A DNA stretch of 64,000 nt from NCBI RefSeq assembly GCF_003946555.1, contig NZ_RHOO01000006.1:1-64000 (forward strand), read 5' to 3'. Made by a program: the position numbers and the translations under genes. Positions within the stretch are counted from its first letter, which is position 1; each line of letters begins with the position of its first letter. The stretch comes from Companilactobacillus hulinensis. Its GTDB lineage: Bacteria; Bacillota; Bacilli; Lactobacillales; Lactobacillaceae. Of this stretch, positions 49,639 through 62,700 are shown in pieces. Under the pieces are notes generated by a model, which made no database searches, was not told the origin of the DNA, and saw only the letters and a program-made list of their open reading frames with translations.

Positions 49639-50994
49639 TTATTTTCTAGTTAATCTAGTTACTGATTCAATATGATTTGTCATTGGGAACATATCTACTG
49701 GAGTAGCATCGCCAATTTCATATGTGTCACTCAATAGCTTAAGATCTCTTGCCAATGTGGCAGGATTACAACTGATATAAACAATCTTCTTTGGCTTGAT
49801 ATTATTGATTGATTCGATCAATGAATTTGCCAAACCTTTACGAGGAGGATCGACCATCAATACATCGACCTTCTTCTTATCCTTAGCCCATTCATTCAAG
49901 ACAGTCTCAGTCTTACCAACGATGAAGTCAGCATTCTCGATTCCGTTGATCTCAGCATTTCTCTTAGCATCTTCAACAGCATCAGCTACCATTTCAATAC
50001 CAGTAACATGCTTAGCTTGGTCAGCTAGTGACAATCCAATTGTACCAATACCAGAATAGGCATCGACAACATTTTCTTTTCCAGTTAATTCTGCCTTTTC
50101 AACAGCTAACTTGTACAAACGTTGTGTTTGTGTAGGGTTAACTTGGTAGAAAGAACGTGGTGAGATTCTGTATGTGTGACCCAAGATCTCATCATCAATA
50201 TAAGGACTACCGGCAAGAAGCAACATATCTCTACCCAAGATTACGTTAGTAACCTTTGAGTTGATATTTAAGTACAATGACTTAACTTCTTGATTAGCCA
50301 TGATTTCTTGAGAAATTTCTTTGTAATGTGAAATATCACGAACACGTGATACCAATACAACCATCATTTCGCCAGTGTAATATGCACGACGAACCATGAT
50401 AGTACGGATTTGACCTTTGTTCTTAGATTCTTCAAATCCACGGACGTTATATTTACGAAGAATATCACGAACGCGCTTGATTTCAGCATCTATCTTAGGA
50501 TCTTGAATCAAGTAATCTTCCATAGGAATCAAGTCATGTGAATGTCTACGGTAAAATCCTGAAGTAAGCTTGCCGTCGATTTGACGTACAGGAACTTGTG
50601 CCTTGTTACGGTAGTGGAATGGATCATCCATACCGATTGTTTCATTGGCATCAATATCCAATTTAGCTTTTTGGAAGTCGATTTTGATTTGCTTTTGCTT
50701 GAACTTCAATTGTTCTGAGTACTTTAAGTGACTCAAGGGAGCAATTCCTGTTTGTACATAGACATTATCAATATTTTCCACACGGTCTGGTGACTTCTTG
50801 ATAATATCAAGTGCTTTAGCGAAGCCATAACTCTTACCGACCTTCAAAATAACGGCATTAACAACTTCGCCAGGTAATGCATTATCGACAAATAATGTAA
50901 AATCATCAACTTTAGCGACACCCTTACCTTCATAAGATAAGTCTTCGATATTTAATTCTACTTTGTCATTCTTTTTAATATTTGGTTTTTCCAT
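49639..50994 (-). CDS. rlmD: 23S rRNA (uracil-5-)-methyltransferase, RlmD/RlmCD type
   Basis: It starts at MEKPNIKKND (50994) behind AAAGGATGG. The N-terminal TRAM domain (about 5-60; VELNIEDLSYEGKGVAKVDDFTLFV) binds RNA. The Rossmann methyltransferase shows VVDAYSGIGTIGLSLA near 310, VDPPRKG near 385 and the catalytic CNPATLARDL near 410. In Firmicutes one such enzyme can methylate U747 and U1939. 452 residues, complete. Confidence 0.9.
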   Translation of the reverse strand: MEKPNIKKNDKVELNIEDLSYEGKGVAKVDDFTLFVDNALPGEVVNAVILKVGKSYGFAKALDIIKKSPDRVENIDNVYVQTGIAPLSHLKYSEQLKFKQKQIKIDFQKAKLDIDANETIGMDDPFHYRNKAQVPVRQIDGKLTSGFYRRHSHDLIPMEDYLIQDPKIDAEIKRVRDILRKYNVRGFEESKNKGQIRTIMVRRAYYTGEMMVVLVSRVRDISHYKEISQEIMANQEVKSLYLNINSKVTNVILGRDMLLLAGSPYIDDEILGHTYRISPRSFYQVNPTQTQRLYKLAVEKAELTGKENVVDAYSGIGTIGLSLADQAKHVTGIEMVADAVEDAKRNAEINGIENADFIVGKTETVLNEWAKDKKKVDVLMVDPPRKGLANSLIESINNIKPKKIVYISCNPATLARDLKLLSDTYEIGDATPVDMFPMTNHIESVTRLTRK

Positions 50995-51008
50995 ATTCCA
51001 TCCTTTAC

Positions 51009-51052
51009 GCAAAAAAGGGTGGCTGTTATTTCTCGTTCAGCCGCCCTTTTAG
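51009..51052 (-). terminator. Terminator of the gatCAB-dgkB operon
   Basis: On the minus strand AAAAGGGCGGCTG, a 12-nt loop, CAGCCACCC and TTTTTT lie just after the dgkB stop. Confidence 0.85.
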
Positions 51053-51055
51053 CAA

Positions 51056-52045
51056 TTATTCGTCTAATTTTTTCTCTTCTTCAATAATCTTTTCACCGGC
51101 ATCTTTTTCAGCAAGTGTTGGATCATCTAATGCTTTCAAGGGAATTGAATCAACATTGGCATAGATATTCAAATGTCCATGAAGATTCTTAAATTCCATT
51201 GGAGCATCCCCACCATACTCACCATCAAGATTGACCATGATACGATTATCATCATTGGCTTTAACACTAAGATTCTTTGTCTTAGTATAAATAATCTTGG
51301 GATTATAAACGTGACGACCACCATTTAGGACTAGAGTGATCAAATGAATCAAGTCACGCAGATTTGTTTCCTTAACAATAATAAGTGAAAATGTACCATC
51401 ACCAATTACTGAGTTAGGAGCAATCTGTTCCATTCCACCGATCGAATTAGTTAATCCAATCAGGAACATTGTGGCTTTACCATCAAATACACCCTCATCA
51501 TATTCAATGTGCATGTCAATCGGACTGATTCTAGGCAACATTTCTGCACCTTTAACCAGGTATGCTAGATAACCAAGAATTGACTTATATGCTGATGGTA
51601 CTTCATAAGTTAGTTCTGTCATCGAACCACCACCGGCAATATTGATAAAGTAGCTTTTGCCAGCCTTACCAACATCGATTGGCATCTTTTGGCCCTTAAG
51701 AATAACTTTGGCAGCTTCCACAACATCATCACGTGGAATCTTCAAAGCACGAGCATAATCATTGGTTGTTCCGGCAGGAATGATTGCCAACTCCGGACGT
51801 TTGTCCAAGCCAGAAATACCATTAACAACTTCGTTAATAGTTCCATCACCACCAGCAGCAATGATCAGATCAAAGCCTTCTTTGGCCACACGCCTAGCCT
51901 CATCTTGAGCAGAGTTCTCTTTTGGGGTAGTACGAAAAGCACTAGCTTCATAGTCGGCTTTTTCAATGATATTTAAAATATCTCCTACATTGTTTCTCAG
52001 TGTTTCATGCCCTGAGCTAGGATTATATATCAACCTTGCACGCAT
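51056..52045 (-). CDS. dgkB: Diacylglycerol kinase DgkB
   Basis: It phosphorylates diacylglycerol from lipoteichoic acid synthesis back to phosphatidic acid. It starts at MRARLIYNPSSGHE (52045) behind GAGGAG. Motifs: nucleotide-binding AAGGDGTINEVVNG near 68, IPAGTTNDYARAL near 95, and a C-terminal beta domain with the regulatory acidic site region. It is 14 bp after gatB, as in many lactobacilli. Confidence 0.9.
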   Translation of the reverse strand: MRARLIYNPSSGHETLRNNVGDILNIIEKADYEASAFRTTPKENSAQDEARRVAKEGFDLIIAAGGDGTINEVVNGISGLDKRPELAIIPAGTTNDYARALKIPRDDVVEAAKVILKGQKMPIDVGKAGKSYFINIAGGGSMTELTYEVPSAYKSILGYLAYLVKGAEMLPRISPIDMHIEYDEGVFDGKATMFLIGLTNSIGGMEQIAPNSVIGDGTFSLIIVKETNLRDLIHLITLVLNGGRHVYNPKIIYTKTKNLSVKANDDNRIMVNLDGEYGGDAPMEFKNLHGHLNIYANVDSIPLKALDDPTLAEKDAGEKIIEEEKKLDE

Positions 52046-52059
52046 AAAAGTTCTCCTCA

Positions 52060-53490
52060 CTAACGATTGTTTAGCTCGGCCATTAGGATCTTGTTAACAA
52101 CTTTGGGGTTAGCTTGTCCATGTGTTTGCTTCATAATTTGTCCAACTAAGAAACCAACTGCACGATCTTTACCATTCTTAAAGTCATCAATTGATTGTTG
52201 GTTATTGTCTAGAATATCCATAATCATTGGCTTCAATACTGCTGGGTCTGATTCTTGAACCATACCCTTTTCTTTAACCCATCCTTCAGGCTCTGTTCCA
52301 TTACTGATAGTTTCTTGGAAGACCTTTTTAGCAATCTTAGAAGAAATAGTTCCATCAGAAATCAACTTAATCATCGTTGATAAGTGCTCTGGTGTCAACT
52401 TAGTATCGAGTAATCCAATCTTCTTTTCATTCAAATAAGCGTTAACTTCACCCATTAACCAGTTAGAAATTAATTTTGGATTTGCGCCAAAACTGACAGC
52501 TTCATCAAAGAAGTCTGACATTTCCTTAGTATCTGTTAGAACACCAGCATCATATTCAGGAATTCCTAATTCATTAATATAACGTTCACGACGTTCTTGA
52601 GCGGGTTCTGGTAAGCTTGCTTTGATTTCCTCAACCCATTCTGGTTTGATTTCGAAGTCAGGCAAGTCTGGTTCTGGGAAATAACGATAATCATCGGCAC
52701 CAGACTTAACACGCATTAAGACTGTTTCTCCAGATTTTTCGTCAAAACGTCTTGTTTCTTGTTCGATCTTGCCACCATTCTTTAGTACAGCAGCTTGACG
52801 TTTTTCCTCATATGCTAAGCCAAGTTTGACGTAGTTAAATGAGTTAAGGTTCTTTAGTTCGACCTTAGTACCATAAGTATCTGATCCAACTGGTGTGATA
52901 GAGATATTAGTATCAACACGCATTGAACCTTCTTCCATCTTAACGTCAGATGCGCCAGTAAATTGAACAATTTGACGAAGTTTTTCTAGGTATTGATATG
53001 CTTCTTCAGGAGAATGCATATCAGCCTTTGAAACGATTTCGATAAGTGGTGTACCTTGACGGTTCAAATCGACATAAGAATAACCGTTGTTTCCGTGGGT
53101 ATTCTTACCGGCATCTTCTTCGACGTGAAGTTCAGCGATACCGATTCTCTTCTTCTTGCCATCAACTTCAATTTCAATATATCCATCATGACCCAATGGC
53201 TTGTCACTTTGTGTTAATTGATAAGCCTTAGGATTATCTGGGTAGAAATAGTTCTTACGATCAAAATGCGTATGGTTTTCTATTTGAGCATTTAATGCAA
53301 GTGCAACCATAACACCTAATCTATATCCTTCTTTATTTACAGTTGGTAATGTTCCTGGAAAACCAAAATCAATAACGTTGGTATTAATATTTGATTCAGC
53401 ACCATAAGCAACTGGTGAAGGACTAAACATTTTTGACTTTGTCTTAAGCTCAACGTGAACTTCTAGACCGATAGTAGTTTCAAAATTCAT
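52060..53490 (-). CDS. gatB: Aspartyl/glutamyl-tRNA amidotransferase subunit B
   Basis: 476 residues. It binds and activates misacylated Glu-tRNA(Gln)/Asp-tRNA(Asn). Blocks: [19 protein letters not shown] at the start, [13 protein letters not shown] near 150, and the tail YqeY-like helical domain. It shares one base with gatA. Confidence 0.95.
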   Translation of the reverse strand: MNFETTIGLEVHVELKTKSKMFSPSPVAYGAESNINTNVIDFGFPGTLPTVNKEGYRLGVMVALALNAQIENHTHFDRKNYFYPDNPKAYQLTQSDKPLGHDGYIEIEVDGKKKRIGIAELHVEEDAGKNTHGNNGYSYVDLNRQGTPLIEIVSKADMHSPEEAYQYLEKLRQIVQFTGASDVKMEEGSMRVDTNISITPVGSDTYGTKVELKNLNSFNYVKLGLAYEEKRQAAVLKNGGKIEQETRRFDEKSGETVLMRVKSGADDYRYFPEPDLPDFEIKPEWVEEIKASLPEPAQERRERYINELGIPEYDAGVLTDTKEMSDFFDEAVSFGANPKLISNWLMGEVNAYLNEKKIGLLDTKLTPEHLSTMIKLISDGTISSKIAKKVFQETISNGTEPEGWVKEKGMVQESDPAVLKPMIMDILDNNQQSIDDFKNGKDRAVGFLVGQIMKQTHGQANPKVVNKILMAELNNR

Positions 53491-54947
53491 TAGTCTTCCC
53501 CCTTTAATGCAGTTGGTATTTGTTCATAGAATTTATTCTCTTCTTGTAATGCATAAGCAGCATTAAAAATAGCTTGTTCATTGAATGGTCTAGCCATGAT
53601 TTGTAATCCTACTGGCATACCATCAGCTAATCCTGCAGGAACTGAAGCAGCTGGAAGACCAGCCAAGTTAGCAGGGATAGTTAAGATATCATTCATGTAC
53701 ATTGCTAGAGGGTCATCGATTTTATCACCGATCTTGAAGGCTGTACTTGTAGTTGAAGGTCCCATGATGAAATCGTGGTCTTCTAGAACTTTGTTCATTT
53801 CTTCGATAAATAGAGTTCTAACTTGGGCTGCTTTCTTAAAGTATGCATCATATGCACCAGCTGAAAGAGCGAAAGTACCTAACATAATACGACGTTTAAC
53901 TTCTGTACCAAATCCTTCGGATCTTGAGTTAACGAACAAGTCCTTGATGTTCTTAACATCCTTAGCACGGAAACCATAACGTACACCATCGTATCTTTGT
54001 AAGTTAGATGATGCTTCACTTGATGCTAAGACATAATAAACTTCAACAGCATGTTTCAATGCAGGAAGACTTACTTCATCGACAGTAGCGCCAAGCTTCT
54101 TGTATGTTTCAAGAGCCTTATTAACTTGTGCAATAACCTCAGGGTTAGTTCCTTCATGCCAGAATTCCTTAGGAACGGCAATTCTTACACCAGTCATATC
54201 CTTGCTTAAATTAGCACGATAATCAGGAACTTCCTTCTCTGAACTAGTACTGTCATGTTCATCATGACCAGCAATAGCTGAAAGAACTGTAGCTGAATCT
54301 TCAACACGTTTTGACATGACACCAACTTGATCAAGACTTGACGCAAAGGCGATAACACCCCAACGAGATACACGACCATAAGTAGGTTTGATTCCAAAAA
54401 TACCATTGAATGATGCAGGTTGACGAATTGAACCACCAGTATCTGTACCAAGAGCAGCAATTACTTCACCAGAAGCAACAGCAGCAGCTGAACCACCTGA
54501 TGAACCACCAGGAACTGTATCCAAATTCCAAGGATTATGTGTATCACCAAAGTATGATGTCTCAGTTGATGAACCCATTGCGAATTCATCCATATTTGTT
54601 TTACCAATGTTGATAGCACCAGCAGCTTCTAGTTTTTCTAGGACTGTAGCACTATAAACAGGCATGAAGTTATACAAGATCTTACTTGCAGCTGTTGTCT
54701 TGATACCGTTACTTACGATATTGTCTTTGATTGCAATTGGGATACCTGATAGAGAACCCTTGATGCCATCATTATCAACTTTTTCAGCATCTTTAACTGC
54801 ATCATCATTAACTGTGATGAAAGCGGAAATATCTTTTTCCTTATCTTTCATACCATTTAATGTTTGATCAGTTAATTCTTTTGAAGTTAATTCTTTATCA
54901 GCTAACTTCTTGTGCAATGAATCAATAGTTTCGTTTAAATAATTCAC
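53490..54947 (-). CDS. gatA: Aspartyl/glutamyl-tRNA amidotransferase subunit A
   Basis: 485 residues of the amidase-signature family. The catalytic triad is visible: Lys in IAIKDNIV near 73, Ser in [13 protein letters not shown] (nucleophile near 172) and the cis-Ser in [14 protein letters not shown] near 148. It releases ammonia from glutamine for GatB. Complete and in the usual order. Confidence 0.95.
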   Translation of the reverse strand: MNYLNETIDSLHKKLADKELTSKELTDQTLNGMKDKEKDISAFITVNDDAVKDAEKVDNDGIKGSLSGIPIAIKDNIVSNGIKTTAASKILYNFMPVYSATVLEKLEAAGAINIGKTNMDEFAMGSSTETSYFGDTHNPWNLDTVPGGSSGGSAAAVASGEVIAALGTDTGGSIRQPASFNGIFGIKPTYGRVSRWGVIAFASSLDQVGVMSKRVEDSATVLSAIAGHDEHDSTSSEKEVPDYRANLSKDMTGVRIAVPKEFWHEGTNPEVIAQVNKALETYKKLGATVDEVSLPALKHAVEVYYVLASSEASSNLQRYDGVRYGFRAKDVKNIKDLFVNSRSEGFGTEVKRRIMLGTFALSAGAYDAYFKKAAQVRTLFIEEMNKVLEDHDFIMGPSTTSTAFKIGDKIDDPLAMYMNDILTIPANLAGLPAASVPAGLADGMPVGLQIMARPFNEQAIFNAAYALQEENKFYEQIPTALKGED

Positions 54948-55246
54948 TATTCGTCTTCCTCCTTAGCAACAATCGTAGGTACTTTGATCAGGTTATCTTC
55001 AGATTCAGGGACATTCTCAAACATTTGCTCTCTTGTTTGAGTATGAATACCCTTATCTTCACGGAATGTTGTACTTGTATCACCCATGTTGTATGTAGGT
55101 TCAACGCCATCTGTATCAACACTGGCCAAGTTACTTTCCATATCAACGATTTTGCCTAGTTGACTAACAAAACTATCAACTTCATCATCTTTTAATTTTA
55201 GATTTGCTAATTCAGCAACATGTAAAATTTCATCTTTTGAAATCAT
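54947..55246 (-). CDS. gatC: Aspartyl/glutamyl-tRNA amidotransferase subunit C
   Basis: 99 residues ([18 protein letters not shown]...), the linker that stabilises GatA-GatB. AAGGAGA lies upstream of the ATG. It shares one base with gatA. The 73-bp gap to camS has an inverted repeat ACGCAAAACGTA / TACGCTTTGTGT. Confidence 0.93.
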   Translation of the reverse strand: MISKDEILHVAELANLKLKDDEVDSFVSQLGKIVDMESNLASVDTDGVEPTYNMGDTSTTFREDKGIHTQTREQMFENVPESEDNLIKVPTIVAKEEDE

Positions 55247-55319
55247 TAAAATTCTCCTTAATCAAGCTACACAAAGCGTATTACTACAAAGTACTACGTT
55301 TTGCGTAACTCTTTTTCTA

Positions 55320-56453
55320 TTAGTCCGCATCAAAAACATGTGAGTAGAACTTATTATTGGTACGTGTAACAACTGATTGCTGACTATCTACAGTTTGAAT
55401 GTTGATATCAAGATCTGCATTCGAAGGTAGATACTTAGTTGCACTTTGTTGTACGAATTGAGTAAAACTAGTTATCTGCGCTAAACCATCGAATTGAGTA
55501 TTAATGGTAATGTCCATTGACTTCAAGTTATTCCCATCATAATGAGCCTGTGCTGTAACACCGGACAAATTAGGGAAGTAATCTTGAATATTATTCTTGA
55601 AGTTTGCGAACGCATCAGAATCACCACTATTAATAGCAGTTTGATTATTTACCACTGGTAATACTTGATTCTTAAAGTTCAATTCTTTCCAATTGCCTAA
55701 GTCGCCACTCTTACTTACAGAATATTGGAAATAAGTTCCACCAACTAGAGTGTCTTCTGGTGCAACTGAATACAATCCAACTGTAATTGGAATATTTCCA
55801 ACGTTACTCTTCTTACGTAGTCGTTTAACGACTTCTTTGGCAATACGTTCACCTTGGGCTTTTTGTTCTTCTCTACTAATAGTAGTTTGATAAGTTGCAC
55901 CGTATTGTTTCTTTTGGTAGTAATCGATCTTGTTCATAGCAATACCAATTGAAATACCGGCCAGCTTATACTTACCATCTTGCTTTTGAAGATAATCTTC
56001 TTCAAGCATTTGTTGGAAGTACATTGGCGCACGTTTTGTTTCACTCTTTGAACCATTTGAAGCCGGATTCAATCCATCCGGGTTCTTCTTTGACTTGCGT
56101 CCCAACCAGTCAGTAACAGTAGAAGAAGATAAGACTTGTCCCTCTTGGAAGACGTATGAATTAGTTGAAAATTCTTTCTTCGACAAATTCAAAAGTCCAC
56201 TTTCAAAACTACGGCTATTGAAAGCATTGCTATTATCAGCAGCCGTTATTCCTGAAATTGAACTAGTCTTGTACTTACCATTACTCATCAAAACATCATA
56301 TGAACTTGTATCTGATGAACTAGCTGTTTGAACAGTACTTTTGCCACTATCACTACTTCCAGACGACAATCCAGAATCTTGTAAATTACCACAAGCAGTT
56401 AAAAGAAGCGAGCACATTATTACTAGTGCCGTAGCTTTTACGAATTTTTTCAA
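55320..56453 (-). CDS. camS: CamS-family lipoprotein
   Basis: The start is taken as a TTG at 56453 (LKKFVKATALVIMCSLLLTACG), eight bases after AGGAG. This gives a canonical lipoprotein signal with LTAC lipobox, so the mature protein is lipid-anchored outside the membrane. The rest (about 350 residues) is the CamS fold with YFQYSVSKSGDLGNWKEL and later LDINIQTVDSQQSVV. In enterococci and staphylococci the signal peptide yields a sex pheromone; here the hydrophobic ALVIMCSLLLTA piece could do so (inference). Confidence 0.85.
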   Translation of the reverse strand: MKKFVKATALVIMCSLLLTACGNLQDSGLSSGSSDSGKSTVQTASSSDTSSYDVLMSNGKYKTSSISGITAADNSNAFNSRSFESGLLNLSKKEFSTNSYVFQEGQVLSSSTVTDWLGRKSKKNPDGLNPASNGSKSETKRAPMYFQQMLEEDYLQKQDGKYKLAGISIGIAMNKIDYYQKKQYGATYQTTISREEQKAQGERIAKEVVKRLRKKSNVGNIPITVGLYSVAPEDTLVGGTYFQYSVSKSGDLGNWKELNFKNQVLPVVNNQTAINSGDSDAFANFKNNIQDYFPNLSGVTAQAHYDGNNLKSMDITINTQFDGLAQITSFTQFVQQSATKYLPSNADLDINIQTVDSQQSVVTRTNNKFYSHVFDAD

Positions 56454-56463
56454 AACTTTTCTC

Positions 56464-58494
<2,031 letters not shown>

Positions 58495-58507
58495 TTAGGT
58501 TTACAAA

Positions 58508-60760
58508 TTATTCAGATTTCTTAATAGGAGCAAATTCAGCTAATAAGCGCTTGATACCTTCATTAGCAAAGGCAACATCTAATTCAGCATCTTTACCTTT
58601 ACCATTGACCTTAACAACTGTACCTTGTCCCCACTTCTTATGCTCAACTTTATCGCCAATATTCCAGCTGACATTTTCAGCACCTTGAGCACCACTAGCC
58701 TTCTGCGTTTCATCCACCTTATAACTTGAATGAAGTGCAGCTGCATGGCGCCTTCTCGTATATGGCATTTCTGATTCTCTCTTATTAGTTCTGCTAGATG
58801 TGACACCACCAGCATTTTGGTTGACCAAGTTAAGGTGCTTATCGTCGATCTCTTCCACAAATCTTGATACTTGATTACTTTGAAGACGACCATAGAGCAT
58901 ACGACTGTAAGCATTAGTTAGATACAGCTTCTTTTCAGCACGTGTAATACCAACATATGCCAAACGTCGTTCTTCCTCTAACTCCTCTTGTTTCATCATT
59001 GCACGACCCAATGGGAAGATTCCTTCTTCCATACCAACTAGGAAGACAAATGGGAATTCTAGTCCCTTAGCTGCGTGAAGCGTCATCAATGTAACTTCTT
59101 GTTGGTTCTCTTCCAAATCATCTTGGTCACTGACCAATGAAAGCTCAGTTAAAAATGATTCAAGTCTGGTCTCATCAATATCAGGATCTGGCTCGTACGA
59201 TTGATCGAATTGAGTTGTAACAGTCAAAAGTTCTTCAATATTCTCAATTCTTGATTGAGATTCAAGGTTATTTTGTTGTCTTAATTCATCAAGATATCCT
59301 GATTTATCAAGCAAGTGGTCCATTAAGTCAGTCATCGAAATAGTCTTAGCTTCTTCGGCCAAATCATCAATTACCTTGGCAAATACCGCAAAAGTCTTTC
59401 TTGGCTTAGCAGGTAATGACGACAATTCAATGTTTTCAGCAGCTTCTAGTAAAGACCAGCTGTGTTCATCGGCATATCTTTGAAGCTTCTCAATTGTACC
59501 TGGTCCGATACCACGCTTAGGACTATTGATAACACGTTGAAAACTCATAGAATCATCACGGTTAGCAACCAATCTCAAGTAAGCCATAATATCTTTGATT
59601 TCTTTACGATCATAGAACTTATGTCCACCAATGATCTTATAAGGAATATTAGCTTGTAAGAACTTCTCTTCAAATGTACGAGATTGGGCATTAGTACGAT
59701 AAAGAATGGCAAAATCACCATAATTGTAATTTTTCAAAACCAAGTCTCTAATTTGAGAAACAACATACAATGCCTCATCTGACTCGTTTTGGCCACGATA
59801 GAAGTTAATATCATCACCCTGAGCATTATCAGTCCAAAGTTCCTTAGGCTTACGTTCAGTATTATTGCTAATAACCTCATTAGCGGCATCTAGAATTGTC
59901 TTAGTTGAACGATAATTTTGTTCCAGTTTGATAGTCGTAGTTTCAGGATAATCTTTTTCAAAATTCATAATGTTCTTCATATTAGCGCCACGCCAGCCAT
60001 AAATACTCTGGTCAGCATCACCAACAACACAAACGTTGCGATACTTAGCACCCAATTGTTGAACTAACTTGTATTGAGCCTCATTAGTATCCTGGTATTC
60101 ATCGACGTGAATATATTGGAACTTAGTTTGATAATAATCCAACACATCAGGACATTGCTCAAACAAAATATTTGTCTGCATGATCAAGTCATCAAAGTCC
60201 ATGGCTTGATTCTTTTCCATTTCTTTAGCATATGCGTCATAACAATTAGCCACAATTTGTTCAAACGGTGACTTAGCATTCTGTGCAAAATCAGCAGGTG
60301 TCAACAAATCATTCTTAGCGTTACTAATAGCACCAAGAATAGCTCGAGGGTCGTATTGTTTAGGATCAAGATTCATACGTTGAACAATTTGCTTCATCAA
60401 AGTACGTTGTTCCGATGGGTCAGAAATCGTAAATGATCTCGACTTACCCATCTTATCAATGTCACGCCTTAAAATACGCACACAAAGAGAATGGAAAGTT
60501 GAAACCCAGACATCATTTGCAGATTCTCCAAGTAATTTTCCAATTCTCTCTTTCATCTCTTTGGCAGCCTTATTGGTAAAAGTAATAGCTAGAACATGCC
60601 AAGGCATTACATTCTTGTTCTCTATTAAGTATGCAACACGATGCGTTAGTACACGTGTCTTACCACTACCAGCACCAGCCATGATCAATAGTGGCCCTTC
60701 AGTCGCAACAACAGCTTCTTGTTGTTCAGTATTCATACCTTTTAACATTGTGTCATCCAA
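58508..60760 (-). CDS. pcrA: ATP-dependent DNA helicase PcrA
   Basis: 750 residues of the UvrD/Rep superfamily 1. The start is a TTG at 60760 behind GAGGTAG. Motifs: AGAGSGKTRVL near 30, VDEYQDTN near 225, GDADQSIYGWRGA near 252, and VTLMTLHAAKGLEFP near 565. The C-terminal Tudor-like segment (IGDKVEHKKWGQGTVVKV) binds RNA polymerase. It heads the pcrA-ligA-camS operon. Confidence 0.95.
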   Translation of the reverse strand: MDDTMLKGMNTEQQEAVVATEGPLLIMAGAGSGKTRVLTHRVAYLIENKNVMPWHVLAITFTNKAAKEMKERIGKLLGESANDVWVSTFHSLCVRILRRDIDKMGKSRSFTISDPSEQRTLMKQIVQRMNLDPKQYDPRAILGAISNAKNDLLTPADFAQNAKSPFEQIVANCYDAYAKEMEKNQAMDFDDLIMQTNILFEQCPDVLDYYQTKFQYIHVDEYQDTNEAQYKLVQQLGAKYRNVCVVGDADQSIYGWRGANMKNIMNFEKDYPETTTIKLEQNYRSTKTILDAANEVISNNTERKPKELWTDNAQGDDINFYRGQNESDEALYVVSQIRDLVLKNYNYGDFAILYRTNAQSRTFEEKFLQANIPYKIIGGHKFYDRKEIKDIMAYLRLVANRDDSMSFQRVINSPKRGIGPGTIEKLQRYADEHSWSLLEAAENIELSSLPAKPRKTFAVFAKVIDDLAEEAKTISMTDLMDHLLDKSGYLDELRQQNNLESQSRIENIEELLTVTTQFDQSYEPDPDIDETRLESFLTELSLVSDQDDLEENQQEVTLMTLHAAKGLEFPFVFLVGMEEGIFPLGRAMMKQEELEEERRLAYVGITRAEKKLYLTNAYSRMLYGRLQSNQVSRFVEEIDDKHLNLVNQNAGGVTSSRTNKRESEMPYTRRRHAAALHSSYKVDETQKASGAQGAENVSWNIGDKVEHKKWGQGTVVKVNGKGKDAELDVAFANEGIKRLLAEFAPIKKSE

Positions 60761-60838
60761 TTTAAACTACCTCAAATCCTTAATATATCAACATTTAACA
60801 AAAAACATCTATTTTACATTGTAGCAAATTTTTCGTGA

Positions 60839-61340
60839 CAATAATACTATTTAGAGCGTGTCGAGAGGCGGTTAAACTTTGAGCACTGCCTAGGTTAATG
60901 AAGGGGTCACGAAGTGACACATTTATTAATCGTAGCAGGCACAGAAGTTTGCCTCTCGTAAGCGCATTTCGACAGAGCACGTCGAAGAATGGGAATGTCC
61001 GAGCATTACCTAGGATAAAAAGTGTGACACGAAGTGTTACATTTTTTATTCGTAGTAAGCGGAGCGACGTTGTTCTTCGTAAGCGCATTTCGACAGAGCA
61101 CGTCGAAGAACGGGAATGTCCGAGCATTACCTAGGATAAAAAGTGTGACACGAAGTGTTACATTTTTTATTCGTAGTAAGCGGAGCGACGTTGTTCTTCG
61201 TAAGCGCATTTCGACAGAGCACGTCGAAGAACGGGAATGTCCGAGCATTACCTAGGATAAAAAGTGTGACACGAAGTGTTACATTTTTTATTCGTAGTAA
61301 GCGGAGCGACATTGTTCTTCGTAAGTGCGTTTTAATATAA
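60839..61340 (-). repeat. Tandem array of four 121-bp structured repeats
   Basis: This occupies the gap between pcrA and purB. Units begin near 60839, 60960, 61081 and 61202, exactly 121 bp apart, with a partial AAGTGC start at 61323. The last three are almost identical. The first is diverged but keeps the folds. Read leftward, each has CGCTTACTACGA, an inner stem of AATAAAAAATG / CACTTTTTAT around CACTTCGTG, CCTAGGTAATGCTC and outer arms of CGAAGAAC / GTTCTTCG. Frames of 73-110 codons crossing the array on both strands are repeat artefacts. The same architecture occurs singly elsewhere in the window. Confidence 0.88.
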
Positions 61341-61401
61341 CGCAACCCAAAACCCAACAAAAAAAAGACATCTGCATCCGCAAACATCTTTTCCATCAAA
61401 A

Positions 61402-62697
61402 CTATTCTAATCCAACACGTTTGAATATTTCATCAACATGTTGTAAATGCCAGTGATAATCAAAGGCATCATCGATATCTTCTTTAGATAACTTATCTGT
61501 AACACGACTATCAGCTTCCAACAATGTACGGAAGTCCTTCTTTTCATCCCAAACTTCAGCAGTCTTAGGTTGAACAATATCATAAGCCTGTTCACGGCTA
61601 AGGCCAGCTTCAACAAGTTTGAGCATAACACGTTGTGAAAAGATCAATCCGTGTGTCATGTTCATATCTTCCATCATCTTATCAGGGAATACTGTTAGAT
61701 CCTTAGTGATTTTAGTGAAACGAGTCAAGATATAATCCAATAATTCTGTTGTATCAGGAATAATGACACGTTCAGCAGAACTATGAGAAATATCACGTTC
61801 ATGCCACAATGGAACATCTTCCAATGCTGTGAAGGCATGTCCTCTAATGACACGTGCTAGTCCAGTAACATTCTCTGAACCAATAGGATTACGTTTGTGA
61901 GGCATTGCTGAAGAACCCTTTTGACCAGCAGCAAAATATTCTTCTGCTTCACGTACTTCGGTTCTTTGTAAATGTCTTACTTCCAAAGCAAAACGTTCAA
62001 TTGAAGTGGCAATCAATGCCATTGTTTGGATATATTCAGCGTGAAGATCACGTGGAAGAACTTGTGTAGAGATTTCTTGAGCACGAATACCAAGTTTCTT
62101 ACATACCAATTCCTCAACCTTAGGTGGAACATTGGCAAAACTACCAACAGCACCACTGATCTTACCAGCTTCAACACCCTTAGCGGCGTGATCAAAACGT
62201 TCAATATCACGTTTGATCTCTGAATACCAGTTAGCGAGTACCAAACCAAACGTTGTTGGTTCAGCGTGCACACCGTGAGTACGACCGATCATAACTGTAT
62301 CTTTGTATTCTAGTGCCTTCTCCTTAACTACTTCTAAGAAAGTATCCAAGTCTTCTCGGATAATATCATTAGCTTGTTTCATTAAGTAACCATAAGCTGT
62401 ATCAACAACATCAGTTGAAGTAAGTCCGAAGTGAACCCACTTTCTTTCTGGTCCTAAATAACGTGACACGTCACGTGTGAATGCTACGACATCGTGTTTT
62501 GTTTCTTTTTCAATTTCTTTAATTTCATCAACATTGAACTTGGCGTTTTTAGCAACCAGTTTTGCATCTTCAACAGGAACTTCGCCTAATTCACTCCATG
62601 CTTCAGTTGCGGCGATTTCAACCTCTAACCAAGCTTGAAATCTATTTTGATCTGTCCAAATGGGGCTCATTTTTTTAGTTACATATCTGTCAATCAT
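61402..62697 (-). CDS. purB: Adenylosuccinate lyase
   Basis: 431 residues. It cleaves SAICAR and adenylosuccinate in purine synthesis. Blocks: [17 protein letters not shown] near 88, the [13 protein letters not shown] active-site region near 135 and the signature [17 protein letters not shown] near 258. It starts four bases after the purK-like stop. Confidence 0.95.
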   Translation of the reverse strand: MIDRYVTKKMSPIWTDQNRFQAWLEVEIAATEAWSELGEVPVEDAKLVAKNAKFNVDEIKEIEKETKHDVVAFTRDVSRYLGPERKWVHFGLTSTDVVDTAYGYLMKQANDIIREDLDTFLEVVKEKALEYKDTVMIGRTHGVHAEPTTFGLVLANWYSEIKRDIERFDHAAKGVEAGKISGAVGSFANVPPKVEELVCKKLGIRAQEISTQVLPRDLHAEYIQTMALIATSIERFALEVRHLQRTEVREAEEYFAAGQKGSSAMPHKRNPIGSENVTGLARVIRGHAFTALEDVPLWHERDISHSSAERVIIPDTTELLDYILTRFTKITKDLTVFPDKMMEDMNMTHGLIFSQRVMLKLVEAGLSREQAYDIVQPKTAEVWDEKKDFRTLLEADSRVTDKLSKEDIDDAFDYHWHLQHVDEIFKRVGLE

Positions 62698-62700
62698 AAG

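Noticed and set aside
55250-55320. Another member of the dispersed repeat family in the gatC-camS gap
   Set aside because: There is an inverted repeat, but the CGCTTA, TAATGCTC and CTCTCTATTTC boxes are missing.
60839-61340. CRISPR array
   Set aside because: The 121-bp units are contiguous and nearly identical throughout, without unique spacers, and no cas genes are present.
60795-61399. Several 61-110-codon frames on both strands after pcrA
   Set aside because: They repeat the same peptide in each 121-bp unit and lack ribosome-binding sites; they are by-products of the tandem repeat.
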